Shown here in pieces: positions 40,643 to 47,914 of a stretch of 58,945 nt of DNA. A program made the translations under genes and the position numbers. Position 1 is the first letter of the stretch. Each line of letters begins with the position of its first letter. The DNA comes from a virus: positions 1 through 58,945 of IMG/VR virus record IMGVR_UViG_3300027905_000003; one strand, written 5' to 3'. A model generated the notes under the pieces. It worked only from the letters and a program-made list of their open reading frames with translations. It was not told the origin of the DNA and searched no databases.

Positions 40643-40773
40643 ATGCCCGCCAATGGGCTGGGATTACCGCCTGCCTGGCGCTCCTGGGCGCGGCGATAGC
40701 CGGAGTAGCTCTGGACAGAGTCCCGCATCATCGCGGGCATTCTGAAGCTCTCCAAGCCCATTCGTCCCGATGA
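40639..40773 (+). CDS. 44-aa signal-anchor peptide
   Basis: GTGA coupled. WAGITACLALLGAAIAGVAL is one hydrophobic segment, with no lipobox, then His-rich. Sits with other lysis-type membrane peptides. Confidence 0.45.
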   Translation: MNARQWAGITACLALLGAAIAGVALDRVPHHRGHSEALQAHSSR

Positions 40774-41003
40774 GCCCCCTCGGCCGGATGCGGGTCTCCA
40801 AACGGGACCTCTCTCATGTCCTCCACAGCGTGGCCAAATGCCGGGCGCTCGAGAAGCCCGGGTCATCCTTCGCCAACTGGGCCATCACCTTCACGGAACG
40901 GCTCCGGAAGTTCTTAGGGGGAGGGAAGGCCATCGGGGAACTGGAGTGGGAGTTGGCGGAGGAAGAGAGACCACCGGCCCCTGGCAAGGCACCGGAGCCT
41001 TGA
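40770..41003 (+). CDS. Unknown 77-aa basic helical protein
   Basis: ATGA coupled. VSKRDLSHVLHSVAKCRALE, then WAITFTERLRKFLGGGKAIG, with an acidic Pro-rich end. Last protein gene before the RNA block. Confidence 0.5.
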   Translation: MSPLGRMRVSKRDLSHVLHSVAKCRALEKPGSSFANWAITFTERLRKFLGGGKAIGELEWELAEEERPPAPGKAPEP

Positions 41004-41019
41004 TAGATTGTCGGATGAA

Positions 41020-41088
41020 CGCCGGGGGAGCGGTCTCCAAGAGAGCCTCATAAGCTCACTGCCGTCAGTTCGACTCTGACCCTGGCTA
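41020..41088 (+). tRNA. Atypical tRNA-Met-like gene (CAT loop)
   Basis: The loop CTCATAA on a GAGC/GCTC stem gives anticodon CAT, with T-arm GTCAG-TTCGACT-CTGAC. The acceptor is 6 bp plus a C1xT72 mismatch; an unpaired 1-72 position is an initiator-tRNA trait. The D-arm is reduced to GGAG-CGGT-CTCC and the stem lacks the three G-C pairs of true initiators. It may be functional, decayed, or a tRNA mimic. Confidence 0.45.
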
Positions 41089-41091
41089 CTT

Positions 41092-41313
41092 TGGAGGGAG
41101 CGTCGCGCCGTTTTTCCGGAACCTCTAACCGCCCTGTGGCGGGATGACAGTACGGGTTGCGGCGGTGTGTCTCAACAGCAAGACCGGGTGTTTGAGACCA
41201 TCCGGTTGATAGACCTTCCCTCCACTCAAATTTGGCGTCAGGGGTAACGGACTACGGGCTGCACGGCTTGCGTTTTGTTGCTCTGACCGTGGCTCGTCTG
41301 TAGCCCTGGCGCC
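41092..41313 (+). ncRNA. Structured non-coding region between two tRNA genes
   Basis: Domain 1 is closed by TGGAGGGA (41092) with TCCCTCCA (41217) and contains CCGCC-CTGT-GGCGG and a long GTCTCAA/TTTGAGAC hairpin. Domain 2 is closed by GGCGTCAGGG (41234) with CCCTGGCGCC (41304) and contains GGGCT/AGCCC. No reading frame looks coding. No family recognised. Confidence 0.5.
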
Positions 41314-41363
41314 GACCCAGCGACGATCGCGCGCAGGCACAGGGCCGATGTCGGGTTCCGCTT

Positions 41364-41395
41364 GCCAGTTGAGAACTGGCGCGATCTTCTTCTTT
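41364..41395 (+). terminator. Probable terminator
   Basis: GCCAGTT-GAG-AACTGGC followed by GCGATCTTCTTCTTT. It ends the structured region just before tRNA-Gly. Confidence 0.5.
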
Positions 41396-41402
41396 CAAGG
41401 CT

Positions 41403-41474
41403 GCGAGATTAGCTCAACGGGTAGAGCGCTCCTTCGCCATGGGAGAGCCACAGGTTCAAGTCCTGTATCTCGCT
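41403..41474 (+). tRNA. tRNA-Gly (GCC) with C at position 33
   Basis: 72 nt. The acceptor GCGAGAT pairs fully with ATCTCGC, discriminator T as in glycine tRNAs. D-arm GCTC/GAGC, T-arm ACAGG-TTCAAGT-CCTGT. The anticodon loop reads TCGCCAT, so position 33, almost always U, is C. No CCA encoded. The 158 bases that follow (41475-41632) are non-coding. Confidence 0.8.
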
Positions 41475-41632
41475 TGAATGACCACCACGAGGGATAGACC
41501 GAGAACAGTCAACAGCAAGGTCAAGGGCCGACGACAAAGGCCCATTGGCGGGGTCGCTCCCCGCGTGCCCGGCGCGGTTCGTCGACAAGGCGGCCGCGCC
41601 GTGGTATTGTTGGCCCCCATGGGTGGCATCGC

Positions 41633-41908
41633 GTGCGAATAATCCTTGAGAGCGACACGAATCCCGAAGATGATGGGCTTCCGAATCGGCCACTTACTAT
41701 GACGCGTGCTAAACGACACTTGCGTGGCGCTACCCTAGATGTTTGGCTGAATGAAAGGTCGAAGGATGACTGGTGCGCGCTAATGGGTGCGATGCGCCTG
41801 TTCGAGAGCATTTCCTTGTACGGCGCCGAGGTGGTACCAACTCCGTTGCGAGACTTGTTGATCGCGGCGGGTAGTGAGCCGTCCCCGTTCCCACCCGATA
41901 CGGAGTAG
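41633..41908 (+). CDS. Unknown 91-aa protein
   Basis: GTG start. RIILESDTNPEDDGLPNRPL then a helical part (SKDDWCALMGAMRLFESI). Lower codon bias than its neighbours, perhaps more recently acquired. Function unknown. Confidence 0.5.
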   Translation: MRIILESDTNPEDDGLPNRPLTMTRAKRHLRGATLDVWLNERSKDDWCALMGAMRLFESISLYGAEVVPTPLRDLLIAAGSEPSPFPPDTE

Positions 41909-41913
41909 CTCCG

Positions 41914-42123
41914 ATGTGCAAAGCCACTGGACCCTGCTACTGCGACATCTGTCAGGCTGATCGGAAGAGAGCCTTGCTCGCGCACATGGACAAGTGCGAG
42001 CCGTGTCGTACCGGACAGGGGCTGTGCGCGACCGGCGATGAACTGGCGCTGGCCTTGCGCGATCCCAAAGCGATCTACATCACGCGGGGGAGTGGGGGCT
42101 CAACGGTGGGTCCCGGAACGTGA
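41914..42123 (+). CDS. Cys-rich zinc protein
   Basis: 69 residues with CKATGPCYCDICQADRK, HMDKCEPCRTG and GLCATGDEL. The CEPCRTGQGLC stretch is typical of small phage proteins binding two zinc ions. GTGA couples it to the next gene. Confidence 0.6.
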   Translation: MCKATGPCYCDICQADRKRALLAHMDKCEPCRTGQGLCATGDELALALRDPKAIYITRGSGGSTVGPGT

Positions 42124-42377
42124 CGACGCCCGAGAGGATCGAGGAGTGTGTCGCGGCGCTGTGTCTGACCTTTGGGATCACGCGCGACGGCTCGGATGAC
42201 GATGACTCGACGATCTACTGGGTCGATGCCGAACCGGGGCCGGTGAGCTATGGCGACTTCCCTGACGCCTTAAAGGCTGCGGTGAACTTGAACATCGAAC
42301 AGCGTCTGGCCGCCGTCGAGGCGATCGTCTCGCGTCTCAATGGACAGGCAATGTGGAGTCGGCCGATGGACGTATGA
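42120..42377 (+). CDS. Unknown acidic 85-aa protein
   Basis: RIEECVAALCLTFGITRDGS, then a Asp-rich loop, then NIEQRLAAVEAIVSRLN. Alpha/beta, soluble. ATGA coupled. Confidence 0.5.
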   Translation: MTTPERIEECVAALCLTFGITRDGSDDDDSTIYWVDAEPGPVSYGDFPDALKAAVNLNIEQRLAAVEAIVSRLNGQAMWSRPMDV

Positions 42378-42556
42378 AATACCGCGCCCAGCTTGCGATC
42401 GAATTGGAGATGCACGAAAACAGCCCACAACTGGCGGCGCGCTGCCTCGACAGCATCGTTGATCGAATGAGGCATGATTGGCACGGCAACCGGATAACGC
42501 GGGTCGACATCGAGGATCTTGAACCCGTCGTTGATCCTTCTCGGTCTATCCCATAG
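42374..42556 (+). CDS. Unknown 60-aa protein
   Basis: MKYRAQLAIELEMHENSPQL, CLDSIVDRMRHDW. Helical. Followed by a remnant (42561-42605) that carries the first copy of a 20-bp repeat and no start codon. Confidence 0.5.
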   Translation: MKYRAQLAIELEMHENSPQLAARCLDSIVDRMRHDWHGNRITRVDIEDLEPVVDPSRSIP

Positions 42557-42607
42557 CGTTTGAGAGCCCGGCCGAGTAGGACGCGCCGGGGGCGACGCGA
42601 ACTGAAT

Positions 42608-42769
42608 ATGATCAGCAATGACGAATTGGACCGGATCGAACAGAAAGCGGTAGGCGAGGCCAAGGCTCACAGCTTTCTCATGCCCGAGGCATGGGGGCGA
42701 ACGGCGCGTCTGATCGCCATCCTACGCGATCGCTTTCCCATGGTGCGCGTCGGGGGCGACGCGAACTGA
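42608..42769 (+). CDS. 53-aa helical protein in a repeat-bracketed cassette
   Basis: NDELDRIEQKAVGEAKAHSF then TARLIAILRDRFPMVR, ending GGDAN. The bases for GGDAN-stop also occur just before its start (42587), so it looks inserted between repeats. Confidence 0.5.
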   Translation: MISNDELDRIEQKAVGEAKAHSFLMPEAWGRTARLIAILRDRFPMVRVGGDAN

Positions 42770-43049
42770 AAACACACCCGTACAGGACTTGACGCACTTG
42801 CCGGCCAACGTGATCTGTGGGACCGCTGGCGATCGACGTGACACACATCGATGGGCGCAGATCACCCGGTCCTGCGGGCGCCCACGGGTCAGCCATAGCA
42901 TCGGGGTAGGTCTCGTTTCAGACGCGTGTTGAAACCCGCTGGGCCCCAGCGGGCGGGGGTCGGTGACCCGTTGACATCCCGTACGGCCGACGCCAAGGAC
43001 GAGACGCGCCCTACTGGTGATCCCAGCAGGGCGTTCTTACGTTCAAGGC
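42770..43049. other. Structured non-coding region
   Basis: 280 bases without a supported gene. Three successive hairpins: GTTTCA/TGAAAC, CCCGCTGG-GCC-CCAGCGGG (8 bp) and GGGTC-GGT-GACCC. Nearer the next gene, CGCCCT/AGGGCG encloses CTGG/CCAG. TTGACG (42789) and TTGACA (42973) are weak -35 candidates. It could be a leader, a small RNA or a terminator cluster. Confidence 0.45.
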
Positions 43050-43511
43050 ATGCCATTCGTGAAAGGCGACCGCGTCCGCCTGAGGCGCAACGGTCGTATA
43101 GGCACCATCGAAGCCGTCCGGATGAACGGCTATCAGATCCTCATGGACGACAACGGACTCGTCGAGTTCTGGCCCAGTGGGCAAGCGGTCCCGCTCGAAG
43201 CGAGGCCGACCAAGGTAGAATGGGAGACGGTCCACTACCCACAGTGGGCAGATGCCCCGCTTTCAATCCCGCTGCCGCCCGACTTTGAGCCGCCCGAGCT
43301 GGCGGTCATCCTGACTCACGCCATCCCGATCGAACCGATGCCTACCAAGCCCTGCCCGCTCGACGGTGCGGACTCAGAAGTTCTCGTGACCGACAGCGAT
43401 TACCGCTACCAGTGCATCAAATGCGGCAACCGGTTCAACGAAGCGGGAGAGATCCAACCACGATGGGATGACGACTGGGACGAGGGACACCCGGAAGGCG
43501 AAGGCGCCTAG
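43050..43511 (+). CDS. KOW/SH3-like protein with C-terminal zinc ribbon
   Basis: 153 residues. The start MPFVKGDRVRLRRNGRIGTI and GYQILMDDNGLVEFW is a KOW-like small beta barrel. The C-terminus has CPLDGADSEVLV and CIKCGNRFNE, a zinc ribbon. Nucleic-acid or ribosome binding is plausible. Confidence 0.6.
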   Translation: MPFVKGDRVRLRRNGRIGTIEAVRMNGYQILMDDNGLVEFWPSGQAVPLEARPTKVEWETVHYPQWADAPLSIPLPPDFEPPELAVILTHAIPIEPMPTKPCPLDGADSEVLVTDSDYRYQCIKCGNRFNEAGEIQPRWDDDWDEGHPEGEGA

Positions 43512-43552
43512 CGCTTTGCATAGCCGGAACGGGTGTGATATTCTCAGGGACT

Positions 43553-43744
43553 ATGAGCCAGCGCTCCGAACTTTTCCTAGGCGATGACGCACGGCGCGGG
43601 CAGATGGAGCGCTCCGAAACGCCGCGCTACTGGCCACGCGAGAAGAACTCGGCCCTGCTACGCTCCGACTGGGGGCGAGGTGCCAAGCTCTCCGATCCTG
43701 GGCACGTCGCGATGCCTCGGAAGCACAAAGGCTGGCATTCGTGA
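43553..43744 (+). CDS. Unknown basic 63-aa protein
   Basis: RGQMERSETPRYWPREKN, then AMPRKHKGWHS. Disordered and basic. Ends GTGA-coupled. Weak support beyond coupling. Confidence 0.4.
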   Translation: MSQRSELFLGDDARRGQMERSETPRYWPREKNSALLRSDWGRGAKLSDPGHVAMPRKHKGWHS

Positions 43745-44064
43745 GCTCTCCCAACCTCCTCCCCGACGCCCACACCCAAGGCCGGCGCACCGAGCAGCAA
43801 GCTGGTCGCCTGGACTTAACGAGCGACTACGGAGAATCCTGGGCGGTCGATGCCGTCTGCTCCTGCGGGATGCGGTGGCACACGATGACGGGACGTCGGG
43901 ACAAAGCCAAGCGGAAAGCGGCGATCGAGGCGTCGGTCGACGCGCACCGGCATCGCCAGCACTGCGTCTTGCTTCGGGAAACCCGCTACCGGCTCTTCAA
44001 CTCCAAGCTCGTGGCGATGCACGTGGCCACCTATCTCTTGTCCGCCTTAGATCAGATCGCCTGA
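43741..44064 (+). CDS. Unknown Cys/His 107-aa protein
   Basis: VDAVCSCGMRWHTMTGRRDK and a His-rich helix (AHRHRQHC) suggest a zinc site; the end is helical (SKLVAMHVATYLLSALDQI). GTGA coupled. Confidence 0.55.
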   Translation: MSSPNLLPDAHTQGRRTEQQAGRLDLTSDYGESWAVDAVCSCGMRWHTMTGRRDKAKRKAAIEASVDAHRHRQHCVLLRETRYRLFNSKLVAMHVATYLLSALDQIA

Positions 44065-44065
44065 T

Positions 44066-44284
44066 ATGCCACAAATGGAAATGCTGAACGAGCGGAACGC
44101 CTCGGTCTCCGGACAGGTGGCCGGCATTCGGATTGAGTCGGCGGGAGACGCTTCGGGGACGACGATGCTCTCGATCGAGACGCGCGAGGGCAAGTCCTAC
44201 GGCTTCCCGTTGTCTGAGCGGGAAACGCGCGCCCTCTGTGGACTCCTCTTTGCGTCGGCTGAATGCGGCAAAGTCGACAAGTGA
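44066..44284 (+). CDS. Unknown 72-aa beta protein
   Basis: SVSGQVAGIRIESAGDASGT, GYGFPLSERETRALCGLLF-like end. A single beta-sheet domain with a terminal helix. Soluble. Confidence 0.5.
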   Translation: MPQMEMLNERNASVSGQVAGIRIESAGDASGTTMLSIETREGKSYGFPLSERETRALCGLLFASAECGKVDK

Positions 44285-44318
44285 ATTGCTTATGTCTTTC
44301 CATTTCCGAGCGTGACAC

Positions 44319-44618
44319 ATGAACCGCCAGCCGCAGGAGCCGCTACACTACGATCGCGTCGGCTTCATCAAGTATCGGCCGATACCGGGCGGACCCGAGC
44401 ATAGCGTCGAGGTTCAAGCCCTGCCGTCGGGGTTTGAGCCGAACGATCTCCGGCCCTACGTTCGTGTCATCTTTCGCGACGAGCGGGAGCAGGCAGCACT
44501 GACTGCGGACCTCTGTCCGGACCAGGCCCACGGCATCATCCAGGCGCTCGGCCTGGCGTTGGGGCGACTGCCGCCGGTGGATGCGAGTGGGCGACCCATG
44601 AGCAAACCGACTGCGTGA
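44319..44618 (+). CDS. Unknown 99-aa protein
   Basis: RVGFIKYRPIPGGPEHSVEV, YVRVIFRDEREQAALTADLC, then a helix. Alpha/beta, soluble. No family. Confidence 0.5.
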   Translation: MNRQPQEPLHYDRVGFIKYRPIPGGPEHSVEVQALPSGFEPNDLRPYVRVIFRDEREQAALTADLCPDQAHGIIQALGLALGRLPPVDASGRPMSKPTA

Positions 44619-44621
44619 CCT

Positions 44622-44939
44622 ATGTCTATCCGATTTCAACTCTCCGACGTCGACCCCGAAGACGACGACCTCCTCGACGAAGCTGATGAGGAAGACGACG
44701 GATCACGCTGCGAGCACGGGAAGCTCCTGATCGAACTCTGCATCGACTGCGACGCCGAGGACGAGGCGTTGGATGAGGAGGAGGAGGACGACGACGACGA
44801 CGATCTCGAATACGACGCCGACGATCTGGACGAGGAGGACGACTTCGAGGATGACGACGACGACCTCGACGATGACGATGACGATCTAGACGACGAGGAT
44901 GACGAAGAAGAAGCGCCGGACGATGCCATCCAAGCCTGA
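44622..44939 (+). CDS. Extremely acidic protein with zinc knuckle
   Basis: 105 residues. A Cys knuckle (CEHGKLLIELCIDC) is followed by about 60 residues almost all Asp and Glu. Encoded by GAC/GAT runs that are slippage-prone. Proteins like this can mimic DNA and titrate DNA-binding proteins; that is inference. Confidence 0.65.
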   Translation: MSIRFQLSDVDPEDDDLLDEADEEDDGSRCEHGKLLIELCIDCDAEDEALDEEEEDDDDDDLEYDADDLDEEDDFEDDDDDLDDDDDDLDDEDDEEEAPDDAIQA

Positions 44940-45228
44940 CCCCGAGAACGGCCTCCCCGCCCCGACCGCCGAGCAGCGGGCCGAATTGGCTGATGCTCTG
45001 GCCGAGCTCCGCGAGTCTCGCGATGCACCCGTCCCCGAGTCCGTCCGCGTCATCCCGTCCAAGAACGTCTCCCGCCAGACGGCCCGACTCCTGAACGGCG
45101 CCTGGGCGAACTTGACCCGGGAGTGCGCCGAGATCGCGCACGATGCGGCGCAAGATGAAGGGATCGATGAATCGGTCTACAAGCTCGTATGGGTGCCGGG
45201 GCAGCCGGCGCACTGGGCGGCCAAGTGA
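44923..45228 (+). CDS. Unknown helical protein
   Basis: ATG 44923 overlaps the acidic gene by 17 bases (in-frame ATG 44899 is possible). TAEQRAELADALAELRESRD, NVSRQTARLLNGAWANLTRE. Soluble, about 101 residues. GTGA coupled. Confidence 0.5.
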   Translation: MPSKPDPENGLPAPTAEQRAELADALAELRESRDAPVPESVRVIPSKNVSRQTARLLNGAWANLTRECAEIAHDAAQDEGIDESVYKLVWVPGQPAHWAAK

Positions 45229-45464
45229 ACCAGCGGATGAGTCTCGACTGCGCGTCGCATGGCGGAACAGAGGATTGGCTCGCGATCTGCGTCCATGTGC
45301 GCGATGGCGTGCGCCCGTTCTACTTCGAGATGCCGAGTCCCGAACGACCCGGACAAGCGATGTGTGCCGAGTGCTACCGCGCGCCCGTCACTCGGCCATC
45401 CCCGGTTCCCGTCTGTGCGGGGTGCTACCGCACAACGATCGCCGCCCAATTCCCGCCTCTTTGA
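45225..45464 (+). CDS. Zinc-binding 79-aa protein
   Basis: LDCASHGGTEDWLAICVHVR, then MCAECYRAP and VCAGCYRTT, giving a Cys/His knuckle plus CxxC pair. Function unknown. Confidence 0.55.
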   Translation: MNQRMSLDCASHGGTEDWLAICVHVRDGVRPFYFEMPSPERPGQAMCAECYRAPVTRPSPVPVCAGCYRTTIAAQFPPL

Positions 45465-45695
45465 ATGTCCCGCCGTCCCCGGACCGGTCTACCTGTATCT
45501 CTCGACAAGGCCATCATCCAGCACGCCTTGGTGAGTGCCTCGTACGCGGTACGACATGGGATGAAGCGCGTCATGGGAACTCCATTAGGTTCAGTGTTCG
45601 CCCACGGGGTCGGGATGCACAACCCAAAGAACGGCGTCGACTGTCATCCGGATCCGGAGTGTCCGACGTGCAGAAGAGAGCGTCGCCGTGGCTGA
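45465..45695 (+). CDS. Unknown 76-aa protein with C-terminal zinc site
   Basis: LDKAIIQHALVSASYAVRHG then CHPDPECPTCRRERRRG at the end. The Cys cluster suggests metal binding. Overlaps the next start. Confidence 0.5.
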   Translation: MSRRPRTGLPVSLDKAIIQHALVSASYAVRHGMKRVMGTPLGSVFAHGVGMHNPKNGVDCHPDPECPTCRRERRRG

Positions 45696-45927
45696 CGCAC
45701 CGGAGAACGCACCGCAGTGGGGATATTTAACGTGTTCCTGGTGTGGCGGAGACACGTTCGCGGACGGGACAGGGCCCTGCCATCATTGCGGGCATGCATT
45801 GAGCAGTCAGGCGCCACCGCATGAGCACGTCCACATGGAACGCCAGGACGCGGTACTGCGACGGATCGCCAAGTACCTGGGTGAAATCGCAGCGACCCTT
45901 GAAAATCGGTATTCGTCGAATGGGTGA
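45688..45927 (+). CDS. Zinc-ribbon plus coiled coil
   Basis: GTG start. TCSWCGGDTF and CHHCGHAL form a ribbon; the C-terminal helix is AVLRRIAKYLGEIAATLEN. Function unknown. Confidence 0.6.
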   Translation: MADAPENAPQWGYLTCSWCGGDTFADGTGPCHHCGHALSSQAPPHEHVHMERQDAVLRRIAKYLGEIAATLENRYSSNG

Positions 45928-45960
45928 TCAGGCCCCGACGTGTCGACGGGAGCGGAGACG

Positions 45961-46167
45961 ATGAGCACCTACAACGTCGAAGCTTTGTACGGCGAGAAGA
46001 CTCTGCAATTTCCGGAAGGCGCTCCCGGTTTCCGACAAGTATTACGCGCCATAACGACTGGTCAATCTCTCTCGGATGTAGCGAGGTTTGCCGCTGGCAT
46101 CGAGCGCCTGAGCATCGAGGAGCGGGGTGATTGCGTGTTCACCATTCGCGTGACAAAGACGCTGTGA
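45961..46167 (+). CDS. Unknown 68-aa protein in a repeat-bracketed cassette
   Basis: Opens MSTYNVEALYGEKTLQFPEG. The 27 bases TGTCGACGGGAGCG...GATGAGCA just upstream (45941) recur at 46170 upstream of the next gene, one mismatch. Soluble beta protein. Function unknown. Confidence 0.55.
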   Translation: MSTYNVEALYGEKTLQFPEGAPGFRQVLRAITTGQSLSDVARFAAGIERLSIEERGDCVFTIRVTKTL

Positions 46168-46189
46168 TCTGTCGACGGGAGCGAAGACG

Positions 46190-46450
46190 ATGAGCAAACC
46201 CCTGCGCAGGAACAAGCCGCTGGACCAACTGACCGCCGATGAATTGGACGCAGCCGCTTCGCGCAACGAACGGCTGGTCGCCATGCACGATCTGTTGGGA
46301 TTCGAGGACCGCTACGGGGAATATCGGACCATGCGGTTGGTGGCGCTTGGGCTTCGAGCGATGGGCGGCCTGCGACGAGCCAACCCCAATGCCGAATGGG
46401 CGTGGATCGTTGAGGCCACGCGGGCGGCGGTGGCGGGAGCTTCACCGTGA
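46190..46450 (+). CDS. Unknown 86-aa helical protein
   Basis: Begins at the second copy of the 27-base junction repeat. LDQLTADELDAAASRNERLV, LVALGLRAMGGLRR. Soluble. GTGA coupled. Confidence 0.5.
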   Translation: MSKPLRRNKPLDQLTADELDAAASRNERLVAMHDLLGFEDRYGEYRTMRLVALGLRAMGGLRRANPNAEWAWIVEATRAAVAGASP

Positions 46451-46719
46451 GCGACACCGAGACACCGGAAGATGCGGCTGCGAATCAGTTGCGCTCCGAC
46501 TTCGCCTATGCGCTCTGGACCGTGATCTTGCTATTCGAGAACGAGGGCGTGCCGCGAGCGACGAGCCACGACATCATCGCGCATTTCGCTTCGGCTTCGG
46601 AAGACGCCTGGTGGACGGCGCTCGCCGCCACCGCACGCCGTCGGGAGCGACAGGCGATCGGCCGCGCCGTTTTTGATCGTTCTCGGTCCACCCCTGATGT
46701 TAGTTCGGAGCATCCGTAG
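46447..46719 (+). CDS. Unknown 90-aa helical protein
   Basis: NQLRSDFAYALWTVILLFEN then HDIIAHFASASEDAWWTALA. Helical, soluble. Function unknown. Confidence 0.5.
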   Translation: MSDTETPEDAAANQLRSDFAYALWTVILLFENEGVPRATSHDIIAHFASASEDAWWTALAATARRRERQAIGRAVFDRSRSTPDVSSEHP

Positions 46720-46913
46720 TGCGCACGGCAGTCCTGGAAGTCGAAGCCACTGCGGAAGAGGCCGAGCACACGGCGCGCGCGATCGCGTTCTATCTCGTCG
46801 CCGGCCCCTCGCCCTTACCCCACCGTGTCATGGAGTATCTCCGGGACGTGCGCGATGAGGCGTTAGACATGGTCGACGATTTGCGAGCCGGGAACCGTCG
46901 GCGTGGCGACTGA
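46719..46913 (+). CDS. Unknown 64-aa helical protein
   Basis: GTG one base after the previous stop. EATAEEAEHTARAIAFYLVA and MEYLRDVRDEALDMVDDL. Soluble. Confidence 0.5.
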   Translation: MRTAVLEVEATAEEAEHTARAIAFYLVAGPSPLPHRVMEYLRDVRDEALDMVDDLRAGNRRRGD

Positions 46914-46937
46914 TCGGCTTGGGACGGACTCGCGCGG

Positions 46938-47219
46938 ATGAGCCGCTTCATGCCTTACCACGTCATGACGGAAGCCGAGGAACGGGAGTGGCGCGCCTCG
47001 ATCCCGCACTGGAAACTCGCGGGCTATCGCCTCAACTGCGGGCACCGCGTCTGGACGAATACGCAGTTTCGAGCGACCGGGGACTGCCGGTTGTATTGCG
47101 CGACGTGCCAGTCGTGGGAGTGGGCGACCTGTGAGTTCCCGGCATCGGGGACCTGGGGACATTTTCATCTGCCCGATGAAAGGGTCGAGCGCTTGATCAC
47201 GGAGAGGCTGGCGGCGTGA
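46938..47219 (+). CDS. Zinc-binding 93-aa protein
   Basis: RLNCGHRVWTN, RLYCATCQSWEWATCEF. Cys/His plus CxxC arrangement. Followed by GTGA coupling to a membrane gene. Confidence 0.55.
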   Translation: MSRFMPYHVMTEAEEREWRASIPHWKLAGYRLNCGHRVWTNTQFRATGDCRLYCATCQSWEWATCEFPASGTWGHFHLPDERVERLITERLAA

Positions 47220-47512
47220 TCGCCCTCATCGTCATCGCCGGCATTGTGCTCTATGTCGTGGGCGGTTTCGTCACCTACGGATACATCCACTACTCGCAGG
47301 TCGTCTATCCCGAGCGGTGGAAGGATTCCGACACTGAGGAGATCGCGCTGTTCTTTGGATCCATTCTCTGGCCGCTCGCGTGGCTGCTGTTCATCCCGAT
47401 GTTCGCGGCCGCGCGAGTCGCCGATCGCATCGCCGAACGGGGGAAGGAGACGCGCAAACTCGCTGAGGCGAACGAACGGGAGATCAAACGCGCGATGCGA
47501 GAGTTGGAATAA
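47216..47512 (+). CDS. Two-helix membrane protein with coiled coil
   Basis: 98 residues: helix 1 (LIVIAGIVLYVVGGFVTYG), helix 2 (IALFFGSILWPLAWLLFIPM), then a charged coiled coil (RKLAEANEREIKRAMRELE). I recall similar small membrane proteins in other phages. Function unknown. Confidence 0.6.
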   Translation: MIALIVIAGIVLYVVGGFVTYGYIHYSQVVYPERWKDSDTEEIALFFGSILWPLAWLLFIPMFAAARVADRIAERGKETRKLAEANEREIKRAMRELE

Positions 47513-47515
47513 CGA

Positions 47516-47914
47516 ATGGGCGTCATCTACTGGATACGGAACCGAGCGACGGGCGAAGCGTTCGATCTCGACAAGCACGGGTACCATATCATGGTCGACG
47601 ACGACCCGGACGAGGGCCAGCCGGGTCGAGGACTTGATCCGATCATGAGCGGGGACGACGTGGAGGCGAGCACGGCGCGTCTCCTCCGGTACGTTCGCGA
47701 CCGACATCCTGGCGCTGACCGTTCCCTCGTGCCCGACTACGAGAAGTACGTCCGCCAGCAATGGCATCGGTGGCGCGCGCGGAATCCCGGCCCCTTAGAG
47801 ATTCAGAACGATGCGTCGTGCGACTGGGATGACGATCCAGATGCGTTTACGGGAGGCATCATGATGGAGACGGAATACGACCATCGCGCCGGTCACGGGG
47901 ACAAGTGGCGATGA
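47516..47914 (+). CDS. Unknown acidic 132-aa protein
   Basis: GVIYWIRNRATGEAFDLDKH, HIMVDDDPDEG, VRQQWHRWRARNP. Soluble. ATGA couples it to the glycosyltransferase. Confidence 0.5.
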   Translation: MGVIYWIRNRATGEAFDLDKHGYHIMVDDDPDEGQPGRGLDPIMSGDDVEASTARLLRYVRDRHPGADRSLVPDYEKYVRQQWHRWRARNPGPLEIQNDASCDWDDDPDAFTGGIMMETEYDHRAGHGDKWR

